Positions 1-10,345 of a stretch of 64,000 nucleotides of DNA are shown in pieces. This DNA comes from Ruegeria atlantica. Lineage in GTDB: Bacteria; Pseudomonadota; Alphaproteobacteria; Rhodobacterales; Rhodobacteraceae. Position 1 is the first letter of the stretch, and each line of letters starts with the position of its first letter. The notes beneath the pieces are model-generated. The model was not told the origin of the DNA. It was given only the letters and a program-made list of their open reading frames with translations, and did no database searches. The position numbers and the translations under genes were made by a program. The DNA lies in assembly GCA_013032095.1 (NCBI GenBank), contig WQBJ01000007.1, forward strand, positions 62,001 to 126,000. Direction: 5' to 3'.

Positions 1-126
1 TCTGTCTTGCGCGATTTCCTCCCACCGCCGAAGCCTTTGCAAATGATGTTTCCTCCGAGCCGAGCCCAACCACGTCGCATAACGGCCTTGGCCGAGCATT
101 TGCGTCGCAAATTTGATGTGAGTTGA
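1..126 (+). CDS. C-terminal end of a LysR-type transcriptional regulator (cut by window edge)
   Basis: Frame 1 is open from the first base to a TGA at 124-126 and gives 41 residues. The pattern DFLPPPKPLQMMFPPSR followed by a basic amphipathic tail ending in EHLRRKFDVS resembles the last strand and helix of the LysR substrate-binding domain, where 'PP..P....YP..R......F.DFL' is typical. The helix-turn-helix and most of the protein lie upstream of the window. The gene converges on the haloalkane dehalogenase at 159-1064, with 32 bases between the stop codons. The family assignment rests on a short stretch only. Confidence 0.6.
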   Translation, partial: SVLRDFLPPPKPLQMMFPPSRAQPRRITALAEHLRRKFDVS

Positions 127-158
127 GTCCGCAGGGGAAGACACTAAACTGATAGCCG

Positions 159-1064
159 CTATGTTTGCTCAATGAATTTCAAAGTTGCGTGTGCTAGTTC
201 CGTGCCAGCATCTTCTTGAATGAAATGCCCGGCTTTTGGCACAACGATATGATTTTGACCAACTGCCCCTGGGATCAACTTTTGGAACACTTTGTCTACT
301 CCCGCCATGACCCTGTCATCCTCTCCAAAAACGGTCAGAAACGGAGTGTTGAGGGTCTTGAGGGTTTCCCATGCGGCTCGGTTGGCTTCTGAAGCTGGGT
401 TGTCGGGTTTGTCGGGCACCAACATTGGAAACTGTCGAGCGCCTGCCAGATAGCGCGCATCCGGGAACGGTGCGTTGTAGGCTGCGACCTCTTCATCGGA
501 AATCTTGGATGTTGTGCCGCCGAATACGATGCGTCCCGAATTAAATTCAGGAACGGATTGCGAGTATTCCCGCCAAGAAAGAAATGCCTCGCCCAAGGGC
601 GTGTCACCGGTGGGCAAGGCCGTGTTTGCCACAACTACCCGAGAGAACCGCTCGGGCATACTTGCAACCAGCCGCAAGCCTATGAGCCCGCCCCAGTCCT
701 GGCAAACCAATGTGATGCCCGTTAGGTCAACTTTCCGCAACCACTCGGACATCCAGTCGACATGGCGTTGGTAGGTGTAATCGAACCGCTCAGTTGGCTT
801 GTCCGACCGTCCAAACCCAATCAAATCAGGAGCCAGAACTCGATGGCCCGCATCTTTGAATAACGGAATCATACGCCGATACAGGAAGCACCAGGTTGGC
901 TCGCCATGCATCAACAATACTGGCGGTGCCTGTGCCGGTCCCTCGTCCAAATAGTGCAGTCGGAGACGACCACCCTCGGTATCATCCACATCAAGATAAA
1001 TCGGGCTAAATTCGAAATCTGGCAATCCGTCAAACCGATGGTCCGGTGTACGAAGAAACTTCAT
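159..1064 (-). CDS. Haloalkane dehalogenase (alpha/beta hydrolase, HLD-I type)
   Basis: A 301-residue alpha/beta hydrolase that should hydrolyse a carbon-halogen bond to an alcohol plus halide in the cytoplasm. Visible motifs: HGEPTW at 53-58 (oxyanion hole), CQDWGG at 121-126 with nucleophile D123 and halide-binding W124, FGEDDRV near 247-252 supplying the acid, and AGHFIQED with H280. This order and the length match DhlA/DhmA-like enzymes (about 300 residues). The natural substrate cannot be read from the sequence. The gene lies downstream of the SLC13 transporter on the same strand with a 257-base gap that holds no convincing gene. Local base composition is more AT-rich than the replication genes, as in an accessory region. 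Confidence 0.85.
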   Translation of the reverse strand: MKFLRTPDHRFDGLPDFEFSPIYLDVDDTEGGRLRLHYLDEGPAQAPPVLLMHGEPTWCFLYRRMIPLFKDAGHRVLAPDLIGFGRSDKPTERFDYTYQRHVDWMSEWLRKVDLTGITLVCQDWGGLIGLRLVASMPERFSRVVVANTALPTGDTPLGEAFLSWREYSQSVPEFNSGRIVFGGTTSKISDEEVAAYNAPFPDARYLAGARQFPMLVPDKPDNPASEANRAAWETLKTLNTPFLTVFGEDDRVMAGVDKVFQKLIPGAVGQNHIVVPKAGHFIQEDAGTELAHATLKFIEQT

Positions 1065-1321
1065 CGTGAACTCTCCAAAAATGCCAGCGGTCTTGGTCCA
1101 ACAACAGTGATCGATAAAACTAAAACGGTCCAGTTCCAGCGCATAACGACTTCAGGTTTGTATGAGTTCGACGCATTTCTTCGCTCCCTAACGGCGGAGG
1201 CCCTTTTTTGCAGACGTCTTGAATCTGCTGCTCCAACAAAAAGTTTGGTCTCAAAAACCTTATCTTGTGAGTTCTTCTGAGCTGAAACAGTGCACATCTG
1301 TACGGATCGCCGAGAGACGGC

Positions 1322-3211
1322 TCAGAAGAAAAGGGCAAGCCCGGTCATTGAGACAACCAAGAAAAGTAGAGTCATGATTCCGCCCGAGCGAACAAAATCG
1401 ACCACCCGGTAGCCTGCTGGGCCCATGATCAACGCGTTCACTTGGTGTGTTGGGATCAAAAATGAGTTGGACGTCGAAATTGCCACGGTGAGAGCAAATA
1501 CAGCTGGGTTACCACCCGCCGATACGGCAATAGAAACTGCTAAGGGCACCAAAAGAACAGTAGCGCCTACATTGGACATTACCAGCGTGAACGCCGTCGC
1601 CAAAATGGCGATTCCTGCTTGCAAAGACCAGATCGGCCACCCCTTAAGGAGGGCCAACACATGCGCGGCAATCCAATCCGCAGTGCCGGTGTTCTGGACT
1701 GCCTGGCCCAACGGGATCAGCGAAGCGAGTAGAAAAACTGTACTCCAACTTATCGATTCGTAGGCTTCATCAATCGAGAGCACCCGGCTCAACACCATCC
1801 CAATAGCACCGATCAACAGGCACAATGACAAACGCAGATCAGAGAACAAAATTAAGCTCAACGCTATTAGGAAGAAGGCGAGCGCCCATCCGACCTTGTG
1901 AGGCCGTAGCTCTTCCTGGGGAAAATCCGAAGTTACGACGACAAAATCCCTGTCCGACTTAAGCCGTGTCAGACGGTCCCACTGCACGTGCACCACACAA
2001 GTGTCGCCGGCTTGCAGAGGAACTTGCCCGATATGCGTGGCTGCATGATCCTCAGTTTCAACGTGGCTCAGTGTTTCTTCGCCACGCTGAATGGCCAACA
2101 AAGACAAACCGTGTGTCTGACGGAGGCGCAGATCAATCGGAGTCTGGCCGATCACTGAAGAACCGGGCGGAATAACAACCTCTGCCACCCCCGATTGGGT
2201 CGCGGCGAAATCATCTGCAAAGACATCAAGTTGGGGTAAGATTTCTAAGCCATAAGGCTCAGCGAACTGATGCTCGACAACACGGCGCAGGCCAAGCACT
2301 GCAAGCCGCGCTGGCGCTTCGATCTTGGTATCAGCCATCGGCGCGATGACCTTGTGGCCGCGATAGGATGTGCCAAGAATGTATAAGTTGTGGGCGACCA
2401 TGACATCTGCGAGCGTTTGTCCAATCAAGATCGAGCCCTCTGGAACTCGTATCTCGAACATATCGGCCCTAAGCCCATAGGTGTTTTCGACATAGGTCTG
2501 CATGGACCGGGCTGAGCTTGCGTCTTCTCCACGCTCTCGCTGCGCTGGGAGGACCCAACGACCAAAGAGCACAAAGTAAAGCACCCCTGTTAGCACCAGC
2601 ATCACACCGATAGGCGTGACTGAAAACAACCCAAATGTCTCCATTTGTTGGTTAGCCGGTAGGGTTGAATTTGCCGAAACAATCAGGTCATTCAACAGGA
2701 TGAGGGGCGACGACCCGACTAATGTGATGGTACCACCCAGTATTGCGCAAAACCCCATGGGCATCAGCAACCTACTCATTGGGATTTCCGTACGTGCTGA
2801 GATGCGGCTCACAACAGGTAGAAAAAGCGCAGCAGCTCCCACGTTCTGCATGAAGGAGCTTATGACACCAACCGTTGTTGATATGATTGGGATGATCCGA
2901 GCCTCTGTCGTGCCACCATTCTTGAGGATCAAGGCCGCGACCTTTGACATAAGTCCAGTCTTATCAAGCCCAGCCCCAATTACCATAACTGCGATGATGG
3001 ACATCACAGCGTTGGAGGAGAAACCTTCAAAGAGCTTAGAAATATCGGCTAGATTACCTAGCCCCGGTAGATAGCTCAGTGCGCCAAGCAGTACCATTAC
3101 AAGAATTGCTGCAACATCGATCCGTATAATCTCGGTAACAAAAAGTAAGACCGTAAAAGACAATAGACTCAGTACGGCTATCATTTCGTACGTCAGTGTT
3201 GGTAATTCCAT
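1322..3211 (-). CDS. SLC13/DASS-family anion permease with two TrkA-C (RCK_C) domains
   Basis: A membrane protein of 629 residues. Five or so N-terminal membrane segments are followed by a cytoplasmic insert holding two TrkA-C-like modules (both contain IGQT after a 'VPEGS/IPPGS' strand), then about six more membrane segments. QNVGAAALFLPV in the first half and SNVGATVLLVPL in the second are the paired SLC13 signature helices that carry substrate and sodium. Likely import of a dicarboxylate, sulfate or similar anion. I chose the ATG at 3211 because GGGAG stands 7 bases upstream; an in-frame ATG at 3286 lacks a site and would add 25 residues. No partner gene defines the substrate. Confidence 0.8.
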   Translation of the reverse strand: MELPTLTYEMIAVLSLLSFTVLLFVTEIIRIDVAAILVMVLLGALSYLPGLGNLADISKLFEGFSSNAVMSIIAVMVIGAGLDKTGLMSKVAALILKNGGTTEARIIPIISTTVGVISSFMQNVGAAALFLPVVSRISARTEIPMSRLLMPMGFCAILGGTITLVGSSPLILLNDLIVSANSTLPANQQMETFGLFSVTPIGVMLVLTGVLYFVLFGRWVLPAQRERGEDASSARSMQTYVENTYGLRADMFEIRVPEGSILIGQTLADVMVAHNLYILGTSYRGHKVIAPMADTKIEAPARLAVLGLRRVVEHQFAEPYGLEILPQLDVFADDFAATQSGVAEVVIPPGSSVIGQTPIDLRLRQTHGLSLLAIQRGEETLSHVETEDHAATHIGQVPLQAGDTCVVHVQWDRLTRLKSDRDFVVVTSDFPQEELRPHKVGWALAFFLIALSLILFSDLRLSLCLLIGAIGMVLSRVLSIDEAYESISWSTVFLLASLIPLGQAVQNTGTADWIAAHVLALLKGWPIWSLQAGIAILATAFTLVMSNVGATVLLVPLAVSIAVSAGGNPAVFALTVAISTSNSFLIPTHQVNALIMGPAGYRVVDFVRSGGIMTLLFLVVSMTGLALFF

Positions 3212-3484
3212 ATCGTACTCCCAACCTAACGTTACCTGACTAGCAGCAAATACGAAGAACCAACTCTGCGCGGCAGATAAGTCCAAAATCTATCAGGCCG
3301 GCTCACGCAGCTCGTTTTCTTGGACGTGGTATCTGCTGAAACCTGGATTTCTCCAACCCCAAGAGACGCTGATCACAAACTCATAAGCCTCTCTTAAACA
3401 TCGCAATGCGAAATGAACTTTCACTATTGCTAGAGTACAAACATATTAATTTTCCGTGTCGTCATCATTCATATTTCGTCAATT

Positions 3485-3652
3485 TTATTGGCCAATTTGG
3501 GAAGGCTTTGTGAAACCCGCCACGAGAACGGGTGCTAGAACAAGCGCTGCCAAAACCCTGATAATATGATGCACGCCGACGAACGCAACATCACGACCAA
3601 CGCTCACCGCTATGATTGACATCTCCGCCAAGCCTCCAGGTGAATAGGAATG
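3485..3652 (-). pseudogene. Remnant of an AbrB-family membrane protein (C-terminal end only)
   Basis: No intact gene is found between 3212 and 3893, but the minus strand here reads SYSPGGLAEMSIIAVSVG, then RDVAFVGVHHIIRVLAALVL and a short tail ending at the TAA at 3485. The PGGLAEM...VAFV..HH..R pattern is the hallmark repeat end of AbrB-family (Pfam AbrB, 'ammonia monooxygenase'-labelled) membrane proteins. The frame is closed upstream by a TGA at 3653-3655, and no start or first half is present, so I read it as a decayed fragment. The surrounding 600 bases are AT-rich compared with the rest of the window. Confidence 0.5.
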
Positions 3653-3799
3653 TCAGAAGAAGGGCCCAATGAGACGACCGAAGAATTCGAGAATCGCTGC
3701 GAGGTAGACGCCATCACAGTGGCCTTTCTCCTCGTCAAAGCAGCTCAATTCGCCTTAGAGCTTAGAGGATGGGCCAACGCGAAAAGGCATGAGCGCTGA
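3650..3799 (+). CDS. Possible 49-residue ORF of unknown function
   Basis: An ATG preceded by AGGTGAATAGGA opens 49 codons with an acidic N-terminus (EEGPNETTEEFENRCE), a hydrophobic middle (AITVAFLLVKAAQFALEL) and a basic end (NAKRHER). It overlaps the start side of the AbrB remnant on the other strand. I do not recognise it. It may be chance or part of a decayed mobile gene in this gene-poor AT-rich stretch. Conservation in relatives would decide. Confidence 0.15.
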   Translation: MSEEGPNETTEEFENRCEVDAITVAFLLVKAAQFALELRGWANAKRHER

Positions 3800-3893
3800 A
3801 GAGTGGAACAAACTCGCCCCAAAGCAGGTCTAACAAGGGTTAGTGCCGGCGTTTTCTCAAATATGCGCAATTGGCCGCTATTCCAAAGCTAGC

Positions 3894-4778
3894 TCACTTA
3901 GCCAAAACCTCTTGCAAGTGCTTTGTGAAAGCGCGGGCTGAAGGCTTTGTATGACGACCACCCGCCAGTAGCGCGTTCACTTCAACGTTTCCGATTGTCC
4001 AATCAGGCAGTAGTTGCACGAGAGCACCTGCTTCCAGCTCGTTCCTGCAACTCCAATACGACGTGCTGACAATGCCCAAACCGGCGACCGCCGCCGTGGT
4101 TGTGCTTTCATTGACGGAAATCATCAGTTGGCTTTCGACACGAATGGACTGGACCTTTCCGTCCTTCTCAAAGCTCCAACCCGCTTTTCCAATGCTTGAC
4201 GGGCCGAGGATGACCTGATGATCCACCAAATCAGAGGGCTGCTTCGGGTTGCCAGCTTTTTCCAGATAAGAAGGGGCGGCAACAACGACCCTGGGTGTCG
4301 TGCCCAACTTGCGCGCGACCATCGTTGAATCTTCCAATGGTCCAAATCGGATGGCAACGTCGATAGCCTCATCAATCAAGTCCTGCATCGAATCCGTCAG
4401 AACAAGATCCACCTTAAGTTTTGGGTGTTGTTCCAGAAACGGTGGCAGGGCGGGTATGATTTCTCGTTGTGCAAAGCTCGCCGCTGCTCCGATCCGCAGG
4501 CGACCACGCAGTTCGCCAGTTCCCCTGACAAAGTGATTGGCCTCCTCGATGTCAGAAAGGATCGGCTCGATACGCGTCAAGTATTCTTCCCCGGCTTCTG
4601 TCAGCCGGACAGCATGGGTGGAGCGCACAAACAGTTGAACACCCAGCTCTTGCTCAAGGTTGGAAATGATCCGGGACACCGAAGGCTGAGACTTGCCGGT
4701 TTCTTTTCCTGCGGCGGTAAAGCTGCCGGTACGTGCGACCCTTGAGAACAAGCGTAACGTGGAGAAGTTGTCGGACAT
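3894..4778 (-). CDS. LysR-type transcriptional regulator
   Basis: 294 residues, the usual LTTR length. Winged helix-turn-helix at about residues 18-63 (FTAAGKETGKSQPSVSRIIS, then LEQELGVQLFVR), followed by a periplasmic-binding-protein-like effector domain from about residue 90 to the end. It is transcribed away from the CMD-family gene at 4929 across a 150-base gap, the classic LysR arrangement, so it probably controls that gene and itself. A small palindrome TTATGAATAA (4784-4793) lies just upstream of its start and could be part of an operator. The inducer is unknown. Confidence 0.88.
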   Translation of the reverse strand: MSDNFSTLRLFSRVARTGSFTAAGKETGKSQPSVSRIISNLEQELGVQLFVRSTHAVRLTEAGEEYLTRIEPILSDIEEANHFVRGTGELRGRLRIGAAASFAQREIIPALPPFLEQHPKLKVDLVLTDSMQDLIDEAIDVAIRFGPLEDSTMVARKLGTTPRVVVAAPSYLEKAGNPKQPSDLVDHQVILGPSSIGKAGWSFEKDGKVQSIRVESQLMISVNESTTTAAVAGLGIVSTSYWSCRNELEAGALVQLLPDWTIGNVEVNALLAGGRHTKPSARAFTKHLQEVLAK

Positions 4779-4928
4779 TCACATTATGAATAACAGTTAG
4801 GCCTTTTGGCAGTCTACCTTTCAATTTCCTTATGAGCAACATTTGAACACAACGGCAGGCGACAAACACGTCTGGCTGGCTGAACTCTGAAAATTTCGAT
4901 GCAAACGCATTCTAAAAAGGAACGTCAA
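4779..4928. promoter_or_regulatory. Divergent control region between LysR gene and CMD gene
   Basis: 150 AT-rich bases between two divergent starts. It must hold both promoters. TTATGAATAA at 4784-4793 is a 10-base inverted repeat close to the regulator's start, and AAAAAGGA at about 4914-4921 is the ribosome-binding site of the CMD gene. I cannot place the exact LysR box (T-N11-A) with confidence. Confidence 0.45.
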
Positions 4929-5498
4929 ATGGCAACCTACGCACAGCACACGTTAGACACGGCTCCTGAAGGGTCCAAACCGATCCTCTCAGTGATCAAA
5001 GGAAAAATGGGCTTTGTGCCGAACCTGATGGCCACAATGGCGGAATCCCCTGTTCTGGTCGAAAGCTACATGACCATGATGGGCATTTTCGAGAAAACGG
5101 ATCTGACGCCCACCGAACGCGAAATCATACTGATGACGAACAATCGTCTGAACGGCTGCACCTATTGCATGGCGGCGCACACGGCCGTGTCGAAGATGGC
5201 AGGAGTGGATGACAGTGTGATCACGGCATTGCGCGCGGGTAGACCAATCGCGGACGCCAAACTCGAAGCGCTTCGCATTTTTGCTGAAAACATCAACGAA
5301 ACACGGGGATGGGCCAGTGTTGAGCAGGTCGATGCTCTGATCGAGGCCGGATATTCGAAGCAAACCGTTCTTGAGGTCATCGCCGGGACGGCACTCAAGG
5401 TTTTGTCGAACTACACAACCCACATCGTGAACCCGCCGCTCGATAAGGCATTTGAGCCCATGGCTTGGGATCCGGAAATCCCTGCATCGGCAGAATAG
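4929..5498 (+). CDS. Carboxymuconolactone decarboxylase (AhpD-like) family protein, copy 1
   Basis: 189 residues with the CMD/AhpD redox core: GCTYCMAAHT gives C77-x-x-C80-x-x-x-H84, the thiol pair and proton-relay histidine of AhpD-like proteins. Such proteins form all-alpha oligomers and often act as thiol peroxidases or partners of a peroxiredoxin. True lactone decarboxylation is unlikely with the CxxC present. The start at 4929 is supported by AAAAAGGA 7 bases upstream; a start at 4899 has no such site. It is divergent from a LysR regulator and is followed by a terminator and a peroxiredoxin. It is a clear relative of the protein at 9779-10345, with cysteines at the same positions. Confidence 0.85.
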   Translation: MATYAQHTLDTAPEGSKPILSVIKGKMGFVPNLMATMAESPVLVESYMTMMGIFEKTDLTPTEREIILMTNNRLNGCTYCMAAHTAVSKMAGVDDSVITALRAGRPIADAKLEALRIFAENINETRGWASVEQVDALIEAGYSKQTVLEVIAGTALKVLSNYTTHIVNPPLDKAFEPMAWDPEIPASAE

Positions 5499-5567
5499 TC
5501 AGAGTTCTTTTCGCCACGGGGGCTAAATTCGCATTGGATCGCCATAAATTCGGACGTTCGCAAACGA

Positions 5568-5602
5568 GCGTCGCGCTTTAAGCGCGGCGCTGTTTTGTTT
5601 TG
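5568..5602 (+). terminator. Rho-independent terminator after CMD copy 1
   Basis: GCGTCGCGCTT (5568-5578) pairs with AAGCGCGGCGC (5580-5590) apart from one T-G position, and is followed by TGTTTTGTTTTGC. The loop opens to a few bases in practice. It lies about 70 bases after the CMD stop codon and separates that gene from the peroxiredoxin. Confidence 0.7.
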
Positions 5603-5774
5603 CAGGCTGAGTTTGTTCCAATTGGGATCCGCAAATTGGATCATTCGTTTTTTGAATAACCCTTACTCGAATTGGTCAGCTACCACCATTTTCTCAACGG
5701 GCCAAATGTCAGAACAGGCGGCACGAAAGATCCCTGAGCCGACCAGAGAACGCAATTTGAGAAGTGGAAAAGAT

Positions 5775-6437
5775 ATGACCCTCCAAGACCAACTCGATGA
5801 CTTCAAGGCCCAATTCAAGACCATGGCCCCCGAAGGCGCTTTCGAAGCCTTTGCCCGTTCGACACAAGAGCTGATTGACAGCGGTCAGGCGGAACGTGCG
5901 TTGAAAGCGGGTGACTTTGTGCCTGACTTCGTACTGACGGATTCGGATCGCAATCCGGTCGCGCTGAAAGACTTGTTAGCCAATGGCCCGGTGGTTATGA
6001 CGTTCTACCGCGGTGTTTGGTGCCCCTACTGCAACATCGACCTGAAAGCGCTTGAAGCTGTTGCGGAGGACATTCGTTCACGTGGTGCGACGCTTGTTGC
6101 AATTTCGATGCAGGGCGCGGCAGACAGCCGGAAGTCCCAGAAAGACAATGAACTGAGCTTTCCAATCCTGACGGACAAGAACGGCGAGCTGGCTGAAAAG
6201 CTTGGTATCCGCTGGACGCTGCAAGATTACGTCATTCCGGTTCACGACGGGTTTGGCGTCCACTTGCCGCGCATTCATGGCGACGGCCAGTGGAACCTGC
6301 CGATGCCCGCGCGCTACGTCGTCGATACCGACGGCACAATTGCCTACGCCGAAGTGAACCCCGACTATACGCGCCGTCCTGAACCAGCGGATCTGTTCCC
6401 TGTTCTCGATAGTCTGTCGGCAACAGCCACTACGTAA
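5775..6437 (+). CDS. Peroxiredoxin (AhpC/TSA family) with CxxC centre
   Basis: 220 residues of thioredoxin fold. RGVWCPYCNIDL places C83 and C86; C83 is at the peroxidatic position, and a CPYC arrangement fits the AhpC/TSA subgroup that carries a nearby second cysteine. Expected role: reduction of peroxides in the cytoplasm. The start at 5775 (MTLQDQLDDF) fits the family and has a modest AGTGGA site; the frame is open upstream to 5595 but that part looks non-coding. It follows the CMD copy 1 gene but a terminator lies between them. Three AATTGG-containing repeats (5620, 5634, 5670) lie in its leader. Confidence 0.85.
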   Translation: MTLQDQLDDFKAQFKTMAPEGAFEAFARSTQELIDSGQAERALKAGDFVPDFVLTDSDRNPVALKDLLANGPVVMTFYRGVWCPYCNIDLKALEAVAEDIRSRGATLVAISMQGAADSRKSQKDNELSFPILTDKNGELAEKLGIRWTLQDYVIPVHDGFGVHLPRIHGDGQWNLPMPARYVVDTDGTIAYAEVNPDYTRRPEPADLFPVLDSLSATATT

Positions 6438-6538
6438 CCCGGTTGCGCGCTTCGCAAGACGGGGCGCGGACCATCCGACCTCTCAAACCCCTGCACTTAC
6501 GTGACCGATGAGCCACCTCAGGCATCTCGGCAAAAACA

Positions 6539-6571
6539 CGAACGATTATGGGCGTCGCGAACGATTATGGG
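6539..6571. repeat. Two direct copies of a 14-base sequence just downstream of gyrB
   Basis: CGAACGATTATGGG occurs at 6539-6552 and again at 6558-6571, a 19-base period, 15 bases beyond the gyrB stop codon. It has no hairpin character of its own. It may be a remnant of a mobile-element end or a protein-binding site; I cannot tell which. Otherwise the 149 bases between the peroxiredoxin and gyrB show nothing. Confidence 0.6.
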
Positions 6572-6586
6572 TGATCCTACACCAAC

Positions 6587-9106
<2,520 letters not shown>

Positions 9107-9679
9107 TCACAGCCGATCCAGATCGGAGGCGATATCCGCTGCGATTTCTACCGCGTTCACATCGTCACGTTCCGCCGACAATCGAAGGCCAAGAAGGTCT
9201 GATTGATAGCGGGCTGCAAGGCGATCCGGATCATGATCCGGACCGATTTCCCCTGCCTTTTGGGCGCGGCGGAACAAGTCGGCAAAACAGGCCTTCATCC
9301 TGACCATATGGCTACGCGCCTGCGCAGACAGATCATGATTTTTGGCCTGCAATTCGGCATAGGTCTTGGCAAGCATACAGGCCTTGGTCGGCAGTTCTGA
9401 TGCCGCGACAACCAGCCTCGGTTGGGCCTTCAATGCCCCCAAAGGACCCAGCTTTTCTGCCAGTGCCGTCATATTGGCCACCCCGTCCTGTGCGTAACGC
9501 TCCAACGCCAACGCGTAGAGCGCGTCCTTTGACCCAAACGCCGCATAAAAGCTTCCGGGCTTCAGCTTCAATTCCCGCTCAAGATCTTTCAGTGACGTCC
9601 CTGCCCAACCGTGACGCCAGAAAATGTCACGCGCCTGTGAGATCAGAGCATCACGGTCATAGGAAGGTTTGCGGGGCAT
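9107..9679 (-). CDS. TetR-family transcriptional repressor
   Basis: 190 residues. The N-terminal helix-turn-helix runs from about residue 10 to 52 (DIFWRHGWAGTSLKDLEREL, then KPGSFYAAFGSKDALY), the standard TetR pattern; the rest is a helical ligand-binding domain without recognisable specificity. I start it at 9679 (MPRKPSYDRD); a start at 9733 would run through the operator. It is divergent from CMD copy 2, and two palindromic sites lie between them, so autoregulation and control of CMD copy 2 are likely. It reads toward gyrB on the same strand with about 100 bases between. Confidence 0.88.
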   Translation of the reverse strand: MPRKPSYDRDALISQARDIFWRHGWAGTSLKDLERELKLKPGSFYAAFGSKDALYALALERYAQDGVANMTALAEKLGPLGALKAQPRLVVAASELPTKACMLAKTYAELQAKNHDLSAQARSHMVRMKACFADLFRRAQKAGEIGPDHDPDRLAARYQSDLLGLRLSAERDDVNAVEIAADIASDLDRL

Positions 9680-9693
9680 CTTTTTACCAATTC

Positions 9694-9734
9694 TTGAACG
9701 GTCACTCAAATATATACTTGAGTGATCACTCAAG
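9694..9734. promoter_or_regulatory. Two-site palindromic operator between tetR-type gene and CMD copy 2
   Basis: CTTGAGTGATCACTCAAG (9717-9734) is a perfect 18-base palindrome. A second, imperfect copy TTGAACGGTCACTCAA (9694-9709) shares the half-site TCACTCAA. Their centres are 24 bases apart, a spacing that would put two dimers close together on nearly the same face of DNA. The AT-rich TATATA between them could be part of a promoter. The position just upstream of both divergent genes makes this the probable TetR operator. Confidence 0.8.
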
Positions 9735-9778
9735 AAACCCTATTTCTGTCTCATCGCGCCAGAAAAAGGAGTTCCGAC

Positions 9779-10345
9779 ATGGCCAACTTCCCGTCTCACG
9801 ACCTCGAATCCGCCCCTGAAGATTCAAAACCGCTGCTGGAGAAATCGCAGGCCGCCTTTGGCCGCTTGCCCGGCCTGCACAAGGTCATGGCCGACAGCCC
9901 GCAACATCTGGAGGGTTATCAGGCCCTGCACGGCCTGTTCCTGCAAACCGACTTTGACAATGACGAAAAAACCGTCGTCTGGCAGACGATCAACGTGGAA
10001 AACGAGTGCCATTACTGTGTCCCCGCGCACACCGGTATCGCCAAAATGATGAAGGTATCGGACGAGATCACAGAGGCGCTGCGCAACGAAACGCCGCTGC
10101 CCTCGGCCAAGTTGGAAGCGCTGCGCACCTTCACCCTGCAAGTGATGGACACCCGCGGCAACCCAACCGAAGAGCAGTTGCAGGCCTTTTTTGACGCAGG
10201 ATATTCGCATCGCGCGGTTTTGGATGTGGTTCTGGGACTGGCACAGAAAACCATGTCGAACTACGTCAATCACATGGCCAAAACGCCGGTCGATGAGGTC
10301 ATGCGGGGCTTCTTGTGGGAGCGTAAAGTCAACGAACCCGCCTAA
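9779..10345 (+). CDS. Carboxymuconolactone decarboxylase (AhpD-like) family protein, copy 2
   Basis: 188 residues, a paralogue of the protein at 4929-5498. ECHYCVPAHT again gives C77-x-x-C80 and H84, and the opening SAPEDSKPLLEKSQAAFGRL parallels TAPEGSKPILSVIKGKMGFV of copy 1. Likely a thiol-based redox protein. The start at 9779 has AAAAAGGA 8 bases upstream. It is controlled by the divergent TetR-family gene. Its TAA stop (10343-10345) overlaps the recF stop region on the other strand by four bases, so the two transcripts converge tail to tail. Confidence 0.86.
   Translation: MANFPSHDLESAPEDSKPLLEKSQAAFGRLPGLHKVMADSPQHLEGYQALHGLFLQTDFDNDEKTVVWQTINVENECHYCVPAHTGIAKMMKVSDEITEALRNETPLPSAKLEALRTFTLQVMDTRGNPTEEQLQAFFDAGYSHRAVLDVVLGLAQKTMSNYVNHMAKTPVDEVMRGFLWERKVNEPA

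Noticed and set aside
906..1321. Small frames between the dehalogenase and the permease
   Set aside because: No start signals or protein-like composition; treated as non-coding.
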